Source of the DNA: Streptococcus cristatus AS 1.3089
GTDB taxonomy: Bacteria; Bacillota; Bacilli; Lactobacillales; Streptococcaceae
Assembly: GCF_000385925.1 (NCBI RefSeq)
Contig: NC_021175.1
Coordinates: 1,714,213 to 1,778,212, forward strand
DNA: 64,000 nt
Reading direction: 5' to 3'
Positions 1 through 9,434 of the stretch are shown piece after piece (position 1 is the stretch's first letter; each line of letters opens with the position of its first letter). A program made the translations under genes and the position numbers. The notes under the pieces were generated by a model, which was not told the DNA's origin, ran no database searches, and saw only the letters and a program-made list of their open reading frames with translations.

Positions 1-499
1 CTAAGAGTACAGTCAAGGTGTGGACTGGGCGGATATATTCAAAGGTGTTGTTGGCCCAGTGCATGCTGACAGGGAAGGTCAGAGCTTGCAGAACTTCCGT
101 CACTGCTGGGATGATTTCCTCAACCGGGCGACCGACCTCTTCCTTGGTCACATAGACGTATTCCTCTCCCTTGATTTCACGGAAAGTAATGTCCTCAACC
201 GTCAAGCCCTTACCACGGACAAAACCTTCTGCAGCCTTGGTAAAGTTCCCATCTTCGTCCAGAGCGATTTTCTTAGAAGGGCCTTTGAAATCTTCGGTCA
301 AATCGGACTGCTTGTCCGCCAAGCCAACCACGCGCACCGCCAAACGACGAGGCGTTGAGAACATTTCAATTTTCTCAAAAGTCAGACGATGGTCTGTCAG
401 GAAGGCTCCCATCTTGTCGCGCAGCTGCTTCATGCTCGGTGTCACGACATAGGCTGGCATTTCTTCCAAACCTAGTTCAACTAATAAATTTTTTACCAT
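1..499 (-). CDS. glyS: Glycyl-tRNA synthetase beta subunit, N-terminal part
   Basis: This is the first 166 codons of the beta chain of the tetrameric glycyl-tRNA synthetase, which charges tRNA-Gly; the rest lies beyond the left edge. The start reads [19 protein letters not shown], the usual opening of bacterial GlyS. The ATG at 499 lies just after glyQ ends at 502, so the two subunits are translated from one transcript. The reading frame is open to the window edge with no sign of damage. Regulation comes from the glycine T-box ahead of glyQ. Identity is secure; only the partial extent limits it. Confidence 0.93.
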   Translation of the reverse strand, partial: MVKNLLVELGLEEMPAYVVTPSMKQLRDKMGAFLTDHRLTFEKIEMFSTPRRLAVRVVGLADKQSDLTEDFKGPSKKIALDEDGNFTKAAEGFVRGKGLTVEDITFREIKGEEYVYVTKEEVGRPVEEIIPAVTEVLQALTFPVSMHWANNTFEYIRPVHTLTVLL

Positions 500-501
500 G
501 A

Positions 502-1419
502 TTATTCTCCCTCCTCTGCCAAGAGTTTCTCACGAGTCTCTGCATCCAAAAGCGGATATCCTAGACGCTTGCGCTCAGCCACAAAGGTCTTGGCCACGAC
601 ACGCGCTAAATTCCGAATACGGGCAATATAACCAGCCCGCTCTGTCACAGATACAGCGCCACGCGCATCCAAGAGGTTAAAAGTATGCGAGCACTTGAGA
701 ACATAGTCATAGGCTGGGTGCACCAGATGCTCGTCCAGACAGCGCTTGGCTTCCGCTTCAAACTTCTCAAAATTCCCCAGGAGCAAGTCTTGATCGCTGA
801 CCTCAAAGCTGTACTTGGAATGTTCATACTCAGGATGCGTGAAAATTTCACCGTACTTGACGCCATCAGCCCACTCAATGTCGTAGACAGAGTCCACTTC
901 TTGGATATATGAAGCCAGACGCTCCAGACCATAAGTCACCTCAGCGGTCACCGGTTGAGTTGGCAGACCTCCGACCTGCTGGAAGTATGTGAACTGAGTG
1001 ATTTCCATCCCATCCAGCCAGACTTCCCAGCCCAATCCAGCCGAGCCAGTTGACGGGTTTTCCCAGTTATCCTCAACAAAGCGAATATCGTGCTCCAGCG
1101 GATCGATGCCCAAGAGCTCCAAAGACTGCAAGTAAAGTTCTTGGATATTGCTTGGAGATGGCTTCATGACCACCTGAAATTGATGGTGTTGATAAAGACG
1201 GTTAGGATTTTCCCCATAACGGCCATCTGCCGGCCGACGAGACGGCTCGACATAAGCAGCATTCCAAGGCTCTGGCCCAATAGCCCGCAGGAAGGTATAG
1301 GGACTCATCGTTCCCGCCCCCTTCTCATTATCATAAGCCTGCATGAGCATACAGCCCTGGTCATTCCAGAACTGCTGTAAAGTCAAAATTATTTCTTGAA
1401 ACGTTAACTTCTTAGACAT
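502..1419 (-). CDS. glyQ: Glycyl-tRNA synthetase alpha subunit
   Basis: GlyQ is the catalytic alpha chain of the alpha2beta2 glycyl-tRNA synthetase. The 305-residue product starts [18 protein letters not shown] and has normal family length and strong conservation throughout, including the region around residues 30-45 ([19 protein letters not shown]). The ATG at 1419 follows an AAAGGAG site. Directly downstream is glyS. Upstream lies a glycine T-box leader, but between leader and gene there is a second, near-identical copy of the glyQ start region followed by about 150 bp of unrelated hairpin-forming DNA (see the separate entry). Confidence 0.97.
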   Translation of the reverse strand: MSKKLTFQEIILTLQQFWNDQGCMLMQAYDNEKGAGTMSPYTFLRAIGPEPWNAAYVEPSRRPADGRYGENPNRLYQHHQFQVVMKPSPSNIQELYLQSLELLGIDPLEHDIRFVEDNWENPSTGSAGLGWEVWLDGMEITQFTYFQQVGGLPTQPVTAEVTYGLERLASYIQEVDSVYDIEWADGVKYGEIFTHPEYEHSKYSFEVSDQDLLLGNFEKFEAEAKRCLDEHLVHPAYDYVLKCSHTFNLLDARGAVSVTERAGYIARIRNLARVVAKTFVAERKRLGYPLLDAETREKLLAEEGE

Positions 1420-1531
1420 TTTTTACTCCTTTAATTTCTTGAGATCCTTGCGAAGCGTTCAAAAGGGAACGATTATTTCCCTTTTGAAAAGCTAGTACAT
1501 CGCTTAGACAAACCTCCCATAGCGGTTGTCG

Positions 1532-1597
1532 TTAGTCAATCGAACCCTTAGGTTCGCAATTGACTTTGGCGAGGTGAAATGTAAGTTTCTTAGACAT
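1532..1597 (-). other. Duplicated glyQ start followed by a 21-residue upstream ORF
   Basis: An AAAGGAG site and ATG at 1597 open a reading frame whose first seven residues (MSKKLTF) are the same as those of GlyQ. The frame then diverges and stops after 21 codons at 1532. The matching stretch runs from about 1575 to 1606 and corresponds to about 1400-1428 at the real gene. Between the copies lie two strong inverted repeats: a perfect one at 1459-1486 (TCAAAAGGGAA/TTTCCCTTTTGA) and a bulged one at about 1534-1564. The arrangement looks like a small insertion that duplicated its target. Whether the 21-residue peptide is made is unknown. Confidence 0.6.
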
Positions 1598-1654
1598 TTG
1601 TTACTCCTTTTTTTGTTTCATTTCCAGCACTAGGTCTGTCCTCTGTTCTATTTG

Positions 1655-1850
1655 AACAAACAAAAGAACCACATCCGACAGTCCTAGGCTATTGTGACCT
1701 AGGGGCGTCAAAACGCGGTTCCACCCTAATTTATTACTTCATTACCTTTAAAAATATTAACCGAAAGCGCCATCTGCACTGCTTCCCTATCTGGCTCCCA
1801 CCAACCCAGACTCGCTAAAAAGTAGACAATGAGAATTCTTTCTAAAAACG
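1655..1850 (-). ncRNA. Glycine T-box leader of glyQS
   Basis: Read on the minus strand, the conserved T-box sequence AGGGTGGAACCGCG lies at 1727-1714. It is followed by a terminator-type helix (GAACC ... CCCTAGG / CCTAGG ... GGTTC) running into TTTTGTTTG at about 1660. This is the usual antiterminator/terminator switch in which uncharged tRNA stabilises the antiterminator and allows read-through into the synthetase genes. Glycine specificity is inferred from the downstream glyQS genes; I did not derive the specifier loop. Confidence 0.88.
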
Positions 1851-1879
1851 ATTATAGCAGAAAATAGATAATTTGTAAA
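1851..1879 (-). promoter_or_regulatory. Promoter of glyQS
   Basis: On the minus strand TTTACA (1879-1874) and TATAAT (1856-1851) are separated by exactly 17 bp, a strong sigma-A arrangement. Transcription should start near 1844, just ahead of the T-box leader. Confidence 0.75.
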
Positions 1880-2115
1880 ATACTTCTTGGGCTTCAGCTA
1901 TAAATTCTTCCTATATAAATTCACTTTCTAATCAATTTATCAGATAAGCATTTTCATAGAAATTTTCAACAACTTTCATATATTAACCTAGTTACATTGA
2001 TGATCTAATCTTCATATAATTATTTAGTGAGAAGAAAAGATAAAAAAAGACTGATATAACGGCGTTTTTCACTAGAAATAGAATTTGAAAATAATTGTCG
2101 CTTCGATTCAGGTAC

Positions 2116-2144
2116 TTGCATTTTTCATGAAAACGTTTTATAAT
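2116..2144 (+). promoter_or_regulatory. manL promoter with CcpA cre site in the spacer
   Basis: TTGCAT (2116-2121) and TATAAT (2139-2144) are 17 bp apart. Lying across the spacer and the -10 is TGAAAACGTTTTAT (2128-2141), which fits the catabolite-response element pattern for CcpA with one deviation at the usual C near the 3' end. A cre in this position would block polymerase binding, so carbon catabolite control of the man operon is expected. The 1880-2110 stretch before it is AT-rich and shows nothing else I can support. Confidence 0.7.
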
Positions 2145-2207
2145 AATAGTTAGCCTTAAAGTTTTCTTAAACTTAAGTCAAACATTTTATAAGGAGGAAA
2201 AACAATA

Positions 2208-3197
2208 ATGAGTATTGGAATCATTATTGCCAGCCACGGTGAATTTGCTGCCGGCATTCATCAGTCAGGTTCTATGATTTTTGGTGAGCAAGAAAAAGTT
2301 CAAGTTGTAACTTTCATGCCAAACGAAGGTCCTGATGATCTGTATGCAAAATTCAATGACGCTGTGGCTTCGTTTGATGCGAACGATGAGGTATTGGTCT
2401 TGGCTGACCTTTGGAGCGGGTCTCCATTTAACCAAGCTAGCCGTGTCATGGGTGAAAATCCAGACCGTAAGTTCGCTATTATTACAGGTTTGAACCTGCC
2501 TATGCTAATTCAAGCCTACACAGAGCGCATGATGGATGCAAACGCTGGCGTAGATGCTGTCGTTGCAAACATTATCAAGGAAGCTAAGGAAGGCGTAAAA
2601 GCACTTCCAGAAGAGCTAAATCCAGTCCTAGAAAGCGCTGCTCCTGCTGCTGCACCAGTTGCTCAAGCAGCTATCCCAGAAGGAACTGTTATCGGAGATG
2701 GCAAGCTCAAAATCAACCTTGCTCGTATCGATACTCGTTTGTTGCACGGACAAGTTGCGACAGCTTGGACTCCAGATTCAAAAGCAGACCGTATCATCGT
2801 TGCTTCTGACTCAGTAGCTAAAGACGAACTTCGTAAAGAGCTCATCAAACAAGCTGCACCTGGTAATGTTAAAGCAAACGTTGTTCCAATTGATAAATTG
2901 ATTGCTGTTTCAAAAGATCCACGCTTTGGTAATACGCACGCTCTTATTTTATTTGAAACTCCACAAGATGCCCTACGCGCTATCGAAGGCGGTGTGCCAA
3001 TCAAGACTCTCAACGTCGGCTCAATGGCTCACTCAACTGGTAAGACAATGGTCAACAACGTTCTGTCAATGGACAAGGATGACGTAGCTACTTACGAAAA
3101 ATTGCGTGATCTCGGAGTTGAATTCGACGTACGTAAAGTACCAAATGACTCTAAGAAAGATTTGTTTGACTTAATTAACAAAGCCAACGTTCAATAA
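2208..3197 (+). CDS. manL: Mannose/glucose PTS enzyme IIAB
   Basis: This is the cytoplasmic phosphocarrier of the mannose-class PTS, passing phosphate from HPr to incoming glucose, mannose or related hexoses. Residues 1 to about 135 form the IIA domain with the phospho-His at residue 10 (ASHGEF). An Ala/Pro-rich linker follows at about 145-160. The IIB domain then carries its active His at residue 180 (RLLHGQV). The length of 329 residues is typical for streptococcal ManL. A GGAGG site precedes the ATG at 2208. It heads the manL-manM-manN operon, and the cre-bearing promoter upstream indicates CcpA control. In streptococci ManL is also known to influence catabolite repression. Confidence 0.97.
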   Translation: MSIGIIIASHGEFAAGIHQSGSMIFGEQEKVQVVTFMPNEGPDDLYAKFNDAVASFDANDEVLVLADLWSGSPFNQASRVMGENPDRKFAIITGLNLPMLIQAYTERMMDANAGVDAVVANIIKEAKEGVKALPEELNPVLESAAPAAAPVAQAAIPEGTVIGDGKLKINLARIDTRLLHGQVATAWTPDSKADRIIVASDSVAKDELRKELIKQAAPGNVKANVVPIDKLIAVSKDPRFGNTHALILFETPQDALRAIEGGVPIKTLNVGSMAHSTGKTMVNNVLSMDKDDVATYEKLRDLGVEFDVRKVPNDSKKDLFDLINKANVQ

Positions 3198-3241
3198 TCT
3201 TAAACGTTTCGCTCTCATATTATTATGAAAGGATTTAAAAC

Positions 3242-4045
3242 ATGTCTATTATTTCTATGGTTTTAGTAGTCTTTGTTGCCTTCCTAGCTGGTCTTGAAGG
3301 TATCTTGGACCAATTCCAATTCCACCAACCATTGGTTGCATGTACCTTGATCGGTCTTGTAACTGGTAACTTAACTGCTGGTGTTGTCCTTGGCGGATCT
3401 CTTCAAATGATCGCTCTTGGTTGGGCTAACATCGGTGCTGCCGTTGCTCCTGACGCTGCCTTGGCTTCAGTTGCTGCTGCTATCATCATGGTTCAAGGTG
3501 GAGACTTCACTGACAAAGGTATCACAGTTGCAACTACAATCGCGATTCCTCTTGCCGTAGCTGGTCTCTTCCTGACTATGATCGTGCGTACTGCCTCTGT
3601 TGTCTTAGTTCACACTGCAGACTCTGCTGCTAAAAAAGGCGACTTTGCTAGCGTTGAACGCGCGCACTTTGTAGCTCTCCTTCTTCAAGGACTTCGTATC
3701 GCTATCCCTGCAGCCCTTCTTCTTGCTATCCCTGCAGAAACAGTGCAAAAATTGCTTGCTATGATGCCTGATTGGTTGGCAGGCGGTATGGCTGTCGGTG
3801 GGGGAATGGTTGTTGCCGTTGGTTACGCTATGGTTATCAACATGATGGCAACTCGCGAAGTATGGCCATTCTTTGCTATCGGTTTTGCTCTTGCGGCTGT
3901 TAGCGAATTGACTTTGATTGCCCTTGGTGCTATCGGTGTAGCGATCGCCCTTATCTACCTCAACCTTTCTAAGAAAGGTGGAAACGGTGGTGGCGGTTCT
4001 GCTACATCTAACGACCCAATCGGCGATATCCTAGAAGACTACTAA
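3242..4045 (+). CDS. manM: Mannose/glucose PTS enzyme IIC
   Basis: ManM is one of the two membrane subunits forming the sugar channel of the mannose-class PTS. The 267-residue product is very hydrophobic, with several Gly/Ala-rich membrane segments, and shows the family motif around residues 40-60 (GLVTGNLTAGVVLGGSLQM). It lies 44 bp after manL with its own AAAGGA site, and manN follows 18 bp later. The C-terminal tail (about 245-267) is Gly/Ser-rich and hydrophilic. The family is certain. Confidence 0.97.
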   Translation: MSIISMVLVVFVAFLAGLEGILDQFQFHQPLVACTLIGLVTGNLTAGVVLGGSLQMIALGWANIGAAVAPDAALASVAAAIIMVQGGDFTDKGITVATTIAIPLAVAGLFLTMIVRTASVVLVHTADSAAKKGDFASVERAHFVALLLQGLRIAIPAALLLAIPAETVQKLLAMMPDWLAGGMAVGGGMVVAVGYAMVINMMATREVWPFFAIGFALAAVSELTLIALGAIGVAIALIYLNLSKKGGNGGGGSATSNDPIGDILEDY

Positions 4046-4063
4046 GAAAGGAGCTGCTATATC

Positions 4064-4975
4064 ATGACTGAAAAAATTCAATTATCTAAATCAGACCGTC
4101 AAAAAGTTTGGTGGCGTTCTACTTTCTTGCAAGGTTCTTGGAACTACGAACGTATGCAAAACTTGGGTTGGGCTTATTCTTTAATTCCAGCTCTCAAGAA
4201 ACTTTACACTAAAAAAGAAGATCAAGCTGCTGCTCTTGAGCGTCACTTGGAATTCTTCAATACTCACCCATACGTTGCTGCTCCAATCATCGGTGTAACA
4301 CTTGCCCTTGAAGAAGAAAAAGCAAACGGTGCAGAAATTGACGATGCAGCTATCCAAGGGGTTAAAATCGGTATGATGGGACCTTTGGCTGGTATCGGTG
4401 ACCCAGTCTTCTGGTTTACAGTTCGTCCGATCCTTGGAGCGCTCGGTGCTTCTCTTGCTATATCAGGAAATATCATCGGTCCACTTCTCTTCTTCGTTCT
4501 TTGGAATGCAATCCGTATGGCCTTCTTGTGGTACACTCAAGAATTGGGTTACAAGGCTGGTTCTGAAATCACTAAAGACATGTCTGGTGGTATCCTCCAA
4601 GACATCACTAAAGGGGCTTCAATCCTTGGTATGTTTATCTTAGCTGTTTTGGTAGCACGCTGGGTAAACGTTAGCTTCGCGCTTCAATTGCCATCTACAA
4701 AACTCTCTGAGGGAGCTTACATCAACTTCCCTAAAGGTGAGGTAACTGGCGAGCAACTTCAAAAAATCTTAGGTGATGTTGCAGGCGGATTGAGCTTGAC
4801 TCCTGAAAAAGCAAATACCCTTCAAGGACAAATTAACTCTTTGATTCCAGGTTTGATGGGACTTCTCCTTACCTTCCTCTGCATGTGGTTGCTTAAGAAG
4901 AAAGCCTCTCCAATCTTAATCATCATCGGACTTTTCTTTGTTGGTATCGTTGCCCGCCTTATTGGTTTGATGTAA
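4064..4975 (+). CDS. manN: Mannose/glucose PTS enzyme IID
   Basis: ManN is the second membrane subunit of the mannose-class permease and pairs with ManM. The 303-residue protein has the family's long cytoplasmic N-terminal part (residues 1 to about 120, including QGSWNYERMQNLGWAYSL) and a hydrophobic C-terminal segment at about 265-300. In other bacteria this IIC/IID pair is also a docking site for class IIa bacteriocins and lambda DNA entry. The gene ends the manLMN transcript at a strong hairpin (4978-5003), although manO follows closely. Confidence 0.97.
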   Translation: MTEKIQLSKSDRQKVWWRSTFLQGSWNYERMQNLGWAYSLIPALKKLYTKKEDQAAALERHLEFFNTHPYVAAPIIGVTLALEEEKANGAEIDDAAIQGVKIGMMGPLAGIGDPVFWFTVRPILGALGASLAISGNIIGPLLFFVLWNAIRMAFLWYTQELGYKAGSEITKDMSGGILQDITKGASILGMFILAVLVARWVNVSFALQLPSTKLSEGAYINFPKGEVTGEQLQKILGDVAGGLSLTPEKANTLQGQINSLIPGLMGLLLTFLCMWLLKKKASPILIIIGLFFVGIVARLIGLM

Positions 4976-4977
4976 GC

Positions 4978-5003
4978 AAAAAGAAGGTTTCAGCCTTCTT
5001 TTT
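4978..5003 (+). terminator. Intrinsic terminator after manN
   Basis: AAAAAGAAGG and CCTTCTTTTT form a perfect 10-bp stem with a six-base loop and end in a T-run. Confidence 0.85.
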
Positions 5004-5045
5004 ATTATGGTATAATAGCTATATCATTTAAAAGGGAGATGTTCT

Positions 5046-5417
5046 ATGGCACAATCGCAAAATAAATCGATTGAATTTCAAACGACAGGAGTTTCCTATC
5101 TGGGTTTAGGTGGCAAGGTTGGGAAGTTTTTGGTCGGTGATGTCGCACTGGAATTCTACGCTGACGCCAATGTAGAAGACTATATCCAGCTACCTTGGTC
5201 CAGCATCCAGCAAATCGGTGCCAATGTCTCTGGGAAAAATATCAGTCGCCATTTCGAAGTTTTTACAGACAAGGGCAAGTTTCTCTTTGCATCTAAGGAC
5301 ACTGGAAAGATTCTCAAAATTGCACGGCAACATATCGGGAATGAAAAGGTTGTTAAATTGCCTACCTTGATCCAAACAATTGGCCAATTCTTTAAAAATC
5401 TATTTGCAAAAAAATAG
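5046..5417 (+). CDS. manO: ManO-like DUF956 protein
   Basis: A 123-residue soluble protein of the DUF956 family, found almost only beside mannose-class PTS operons in Firmicutes and named ManO there. The body (residues about 10-105, SIEFQTTGVSYLGLG onward) resembles a small PH-like beta fold, and the C-terminus is basic (FFKNLFAKK). Its biochemical role is not settled; position suggests modulation of the man system. A TATAAT-like sequence at about 5010 gives it a possible promoter of its own behind the manN terminator. The promoter of serS begins inside its last codons. Confidence 0.88.
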   Translation: MAQSQNKSIEFQTTGVSYLGLGGKVGKFLVGDVALEFYADANVEDYIQLPWSSIQQIGANVSGKNISRHFEVFTDKGKFLFASKDTGKILKIARQHIGNEKVVKLPTLIQTIGQFFKNLFAKK

Positions 5418-5432
5418 AAAATCCTGTATAAT
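5404..5432 (+). promoter_or_regulatory. Promoter of serS
   Basis: TTGCAA (5404-5409) and TATAAT (5427-5432) are separated by 17 bp. The -35 lies within the 3' end of manO. Confidence 0.75.
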
Positions 5433-5439
5433 CTAGGAA

Positions 5440-5617
5440 ACGGATAAGTAAGACTATCGCTTCTTTCAGAAAGTCTGCGGGTGCTGCGAGCAGATAGGAG
5501 CCTAGTGTGAAATTCTACCGTTGCAATACAACTACATACATAATCAAGTGCACACCTGTGAAGTTGGATGGAACCGCGGCCTAGCCGCTCCAACAGTTTC
5601 CTCGGTGTGCTTTTATT
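5440..5617 (+). ncRNA. Serine T-box leader of serS
   Basis: The T-box sequence TGGAACCGCGG is at 5569-5579. A terminator helix GCACACC ... GGTGTGC (about 5549-5611) ends in TTTT immediately before the serS ribosome binding site. Uncharged tRNA-Ser should favour read-through. Serine specificity is assigned from the downstream gene. Confidence 0.88.
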
Positions 5618-5629
5618 TTTGGAGGTCTT

Positions 5630-6907
5630 ATGTTAGATTTAAAACGTATTCGGACAGACTTTGATACTGTCGCAGAGAAATTAGCTACCCGTGGCGTAGC
5701 AGCTGATGTGCTCAATCAAATGAAGGAAATTGATGAGCAGCGACGTGATTTGCTGGTGAAAGTAGAAAATCTCAAAGCAGAACGCAACACTGTTTCTGCA
5801 GAGATTGCCCAAGCCAAGCGCAATAAAGAAAATGCGGATGACAAGATTGCAGCCATGCAAAAACTATCTGCCCAAGTCAAGGACTTGGATGCCACTTTGA
5901 CTGAATTGGATGCCAAACTGACTGAGTTCACCACAACCCTGCCAAACATTCCGCACGATAGCGTGCCAGTCGGGGCAGACGAGGATGATAATGTAGAAGT
6001 CCGCCGCTGGGGTGCACCTCGCCAATTTGACTTTGAAGCTAAGGCTCACTGGGATTTGGGCGAAGATTTGGATATCTTAGACTGGGAGCGTGGTGCAAAA
6101 GTTACGGGTGCTCGTTTCCTCTTCTATAAGGGCTTGGGAGCTCGTTTGGAGCGTGCTATCTACAACTTTATGCTGGATGAGCATGGCAAAGAAGGCTATA
6201 CAGAGGTCATCACTCCCTATATGGTCAACCATGACTCTATGTTTGGTACCGGGCAATATCCTAAGTTCAAAGAAGATACGTTTGAGCTGAGCGACACTAA
6301 CTTCGTGCTCATTCCGACTGCTGAAGTTCCACTGACCAACTACTATCGAGATGAAATTATAGATGGCAAGGAATTGCCAATCTACTTCACAGCTATGAGC
6401 CCATCTTTCCGCTCTGAAGCTGGTTCTGCTGGTCGTGACACACGTGGTCTGATCCGCCTGCACCAATTCCACAAGGTTGAAATGGTGAAATTTTCCAAGC
6501 CAGAAGAATCTTATGAGGAGCTGGAAAAGATGACTGCCAATGCAGAAAACATCCTACAAAAGCTCAATCTGCCTTACCGTGTTGTTGCCCTTTCTACTGG
6601 CGACATGGGCTTCTCAGCTGCTAAAACCTATGACTTGGAAGTCTGGATTCCAGCGCAAAATACCTACCGTGAAATCTCTAGCTGCTCTAATACAGAAGAT
6701 TTCCAAGCTCGTCGAGCTCAAATCCGTTACCGTGACGAAGAAGATGGCAAGGTCAAACTCCTTCATACTCTCAACGGTTCTGGACTGGCTGTCGGACGCA
6801 CAGTGGCAGCTATCTTAGAAAATTACCAAAATGAAGATGGTTCTGTGACCATTCCTGAAGTCCTGCGTCCCTACATGGGCGGTTTGGAAGTCATCGCACC
6901 AAAATAA
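5630..6907 (+). CDS. serS: Seryl-tRNA synthetase
   Basis: SerS charges tRNA-Ser (and tRNA-Sec where present) with serine. The 425-residue protein has the N-terminal antiparallel coiled-coil arm (about residues 30-105, rich in Lys/Glu/Ala) that grips the tRNA long variable arm. The class II catalytic core follows, with motif 2 around [20 protein letters not shown] and motif 3 near the end ([17 protein letters not shown]). Length and motifs are standard. The ATG at 5630 follows TTGGAGG. It is controlled by the T-box directly upstream and closed by a hairpin at 6914-6940. Confidence 0.98.
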   Translation: MLDLKRIRTDFDTVAEKLATRGVAADVLNQMKEIDEQRRDLLVKVENLKAERNTVSAEIAQAKRNKENADDKIAAMQKLSAQVKDLDATLTELDAKLTEFTTTLPNIPHDSVPVGADEDDNVEVRRWGAPRQFDFEAKAHWDLGEDLDILDWERGAKVTGARFLFYKGLGARLERAIYNFMLDEHGKEGYTEVITPYMVNHDSMFGTGQYPKFKEDTFELSDTNFVLIPTAEVPLTNYYRDEIIDGKELPIYFTAMSPSFRSEAGSAGRDTRGLIRLHQFHKVEMVKFSKPEESYEELEKMTANAENILQKLNLPYRVVALSTGDMGFSAAKTYDLEVWIPAQNTYREISSCSNTEDFQARRAQIRYRDEEDGKVKLLHTLNGSGLAVGRTVAAILENYQNEDGSVTIPEVLRPYMGGLEVIAPK

Positions 6908-6913
6908 GCAATG

Positions 6914-6940
6914 AAAGGTCCGAAACAAATCGGACCTTTT
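6914..6940 (+). terminator. Intrinsic terminator after serS
   Basis: AAAGGTCCG and CGGACCTTTT form a nine-base perfect stem followed by T-rich sequence. Confidence 0.85.
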
Positions 6941-7010
6941 CTTATTCTAGTTGAGGAGAAATCCAACAGTTCAAAAAAATAAACGAAATATAGGATTTTC
7001 TACTTTAAAA

Positions 7011-7190
7011 GAGAGTGGGACAGAAATCGGTCATTCGTTAGAATTCGATTTCGTCGTCCCACCTCCGCACAGTTGAGTAGGGCTGTGAAAGCTGATGAAA
7101 TCAGCGTAGTAGAGCCCACTCAACCACTGCGTCTTGCTCGACAATCCAAAAGACAATTGAGAGGCTAGGACTTTTGTCCCAGCCTTCTTT
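7011..7190 (+). repeat. 180-bp interspersed repeat, copy 1
   Basis: The element begins GAGAGTGGGACAGAAATCGG and ends with GAGGCTAGGAC-TTTT-GTCCCAGCC, a hairpin followed by a T-rich stretch. Inside are further self-complementary blocks (CAGTTGAGTAGGGCT with AGCCCACTCAACCACTG). Near-identical copies are at 18183, 34437 (reverse), 51642 and 54963. The right end stops 5 bp before the oppA-like gene's stop codon. It probably serves as a terminator for both flanks. Confidence 0.9.
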
Positions 7191-7195
7191 TTCTT

Positions 7196-9154
7196 TTACT
7201 TAACGTGACTTGCTAACTCTTCTTGAGCTTTTTTATTTGACTCTTCTTTTTCTTTTTCCCATTTTTTCAAAGCTTTTTGATAATCAGCCACTGTCAGAAC
7301 CTCATCTTGAAGTTCCATGCCCTTAAATACATAGCTATCACCCTTGATACCTACATAAGAGTAGGCTTTGGTAAATGGTACGACTTTTTGAACGGTTGGT
7401 GAACCACCCGCAGAAATAGATGGGATAACAATAGAGCTATCTGTTAACCAAGCCTGAGCCGCTGCATACTTCGTATAACGAGCATTCGTATCTTGCTTTT
7501 CTACATCTGCTTTGTCCAAAAGTGCCTTGTAGTCAGTTAAACCAACCTTGGAAGCAACATCTTGGTTTTGGCCTTTTGTCAGACCAATATTGTCCAAGAT
7601 ATCCCCTGTTTCTGGGTTAAAGATATTCAGATAAGTTACTGGGTCTTGATAGTCCGCTGACCAACCAGACATATTGAGGTCATAATCCTTTTGGGCAGCT
7701 GTTTCTGCGAAGTAAGTAGAGTTATCAAAATCGTCTGATGACATTTGATGCACGTCAATCACAACGTTTTCTTGGCCTAGAGCTGCCTCAACAGATTGTT
7801 TGAAGGAATTGGTCCGCTGCACCATGATTTTATCAGTTTGGTCAACTGGTACATCTAGATGAATTGGGAATTCAACTCCCTGTGCTTGCAAAGCTTCTTT
7901 TGCTTTAGCAAATTCTGCCTTGGCCTTTTCTGGGTTGTAAATGCTGTCTTGGGCATCAGCTAATTTGACACCTTGCCATTCATCCCCATAAGAAGCCAGT
8001 TGTGATTCAACAACATCCGAGAAGTCCTTGCCATCTACTTGCACAAAACTAGGAGGTACAAGCGAGCTTCTGATGATCTTGGTTGCTCCTTCATTACCAT
8101 TCATCTGGGCACCAAAGGATTTACGGTCAAAAGCAAAGTTAATTGCCTGACGGAAGTCTTTATTTTGAATCGCTTCTTTGCTGGCAGCCTTTTGGGCATC
8201 TGTCTTAGAAGTGTGGCTATAAGCCTGACGATTCAAGTTAAAGGCATAGAAATAGCTAGTTGAATTTTGTGGAGTAAAGATGATGTTGTCTTTGTATTTC
8301 TTTTCTACTGATGCGTAGTTTGAGCTAGTCGGATAGAGACGAGCTTGTGTGTAAGCACCATCAGTAAAGTTACGGATCAATGACTCTTGGTCAGAACCAT
8401 CGTAGTAAGTCAGCTTGACATCTTCGATCTTCACATTGTCCTTGTCCCAATAGTTTTGGTTTTTAGAGTATTCGATAACAGACTTAGAAGTAAATGACTT
8501 TAATACATATGGACCATTGTAGAGGATGCCGGAAGGTTTCACGGTACCAAAATCTTTGCCTTCTTTCTTTAGAAATTCTTCGTTAATTGGGAAGAGAATG
8601 CCCATCGTTGTCTTAGAATTCCAATAGCTTTCTGGCTGATTCAGGGTGTATTGGACTGTATAGTCGTCGATTGCCTTGACACCGACAGTAGAGAAATCAT
8701 TGCTTTCCCCTTTGATATAAGCATCTAATCCCTTGATAGAGTTTTGCACGATTGGTAATGCTTCTGATTTTTCATCTGCAGCGTGCTTGAGTCCTGTTAC
8801 AAAGTCTTGTGCCTTGACAGCAGCGTACTCTTCACCTTCTGCTGTGTACCATTTAGCGTCCTTACGCAACTTATAAGTATAAGTCAGGCCGTCTTTAGAC
8901 ACAGTCCAGTCTTCAGCCAATGAAAGGATAAGATTCCCATATTGATCATTTTCTAAAAGACCGTCGACCAAATTGGCAATGACATCAGAAGTGGAGGCGC
9001 GATTGGAGTTTACATAATCCAATGTATCTGGATCTGTATTATAGACATAAGAATATGTCTTTGCCGAGCTAGTGCTTGACTTGCCACAAGCTGCTAAAAA
9101 TAGCGCTGATGCTGCAACCAAACCAGTAATAGCCAACCATTTAGATTTTTTCAT
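7196..9154 (-). CDS. Oligopeptide ABC transporter substrate-binding lipoprotein
   Basis: A family 5 extracellular solute-binding protein (OppA/AmiA/AliB type) that captures peptides at the cell surface and hands them to the Ami/Opp permease, which is encoded elsewhere. The signal peptide ends in the lipobox LFLAAC with the lipidated Cys at residue 23. The mature part has the typical SBP_bac_5 layout (YVYNTDPDTLDYVNSN near the start, SGWSADYQDPVTYLNIF at about 495). I chose the ATG at 9154 because AAGGAG lies upstream. At 652 residues it has the usual length for streptococcal AmiA/AliA proteins. It stands alone, as many accessory binding proteins do. Confidence 0.93.
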   Translation of the reverse strand: MKKSKWLAITGLVAASALFLAACGKSSTSSAKTYSYVYNTDPDTLDYVNSNRASTSDVIANLVDGLLENDQYGNLILSLAEDWTVSKDGLTYTYKLRKDAKWYTAEGEEYAAVKAQDFVTGLKHAADEKSEALPIVQNSIKGLDAYIKGESNDFSTVGVKAIDDYTVQYTLNQPESYWNSKTTMGILFPINEEFLKKEGKDFGTVKPSGILYNGPYVLKSFTSKSVIEYSKNQNYWDKDNVKIEDVKLTYYDGSDQESLIRNFTDGAYTQARLYPTSSNYASVEKKYKDNIIFTPQNSTSYFYAFNLNRQAYSHTSKTDAQKAASKEAIQNKDFRQAINFAFDRKSFGAQMNGNEGATKIIRSSLVPPSFVQVDGKDFSDVVESQLASYGDEWQGVKLADAQDSIYNPEKAKAEFAKAKEALQAQGVEFPIHLDVPVDQTDKIMVQRTNSFKQSVEAALGQENVVIDVHQMSSDDFDNSTYFAETAAQKDYDLNMSGWSADYQDPVTYLNIFNPETGDILDNIGLTKGQNQDVASKVGLTDYKALLDKADVEKQDTNARYTKYAAAQAWLTDSSIVIPSISAGGSPTVQKVVPFTKAYSYVGIKGDSYVFKGMELQDEVLTVADYQKALKKWEKEKEESNKKAQEELASHVK

Positions 9155-9232
9155 AAGCAAATCTCCTTCTTTAGATTATGTATTATTATACATCATTTCC
9201 AGACAAAAACAAGTCTTATTTAAGAAAATTTT

Positions 9233-9295
9233 AAATTTCTATGCATTTTTCTTATTTTTATTGAAACAAAGTATAGGAAAATTTCTATGCATTTT
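9233..9295. repeat. Direct repeat AAATTTCTATGCATTTT in the oppA-like/dacA-like intergenic region
   Basis: The 17-base sequence AAATTTCTATGCATTTT occurs at 9233-9249 and again at 9279-9295, followed in both cases by pyrimidine-rich TTC/TCA sequence. It lies in the 280-bp region between the divergent oppA-like and dacA-like genes, so it may be a regulator-binding pair. No known operator is recognised. Confidence 0.6.
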
Positions 9296-9434
9296 CATAT
9301 ATTTTCATAAACATGCAAAAAAATCTTATAAATAGAAGTCTGTTAAATATTTTACAAGGAATCTTGAATAGGTTTGGCAAAAATATCGGCTTTTTTATGT
9401 TACAATATACTTACTACTAATCTAGGGGAAAGAA

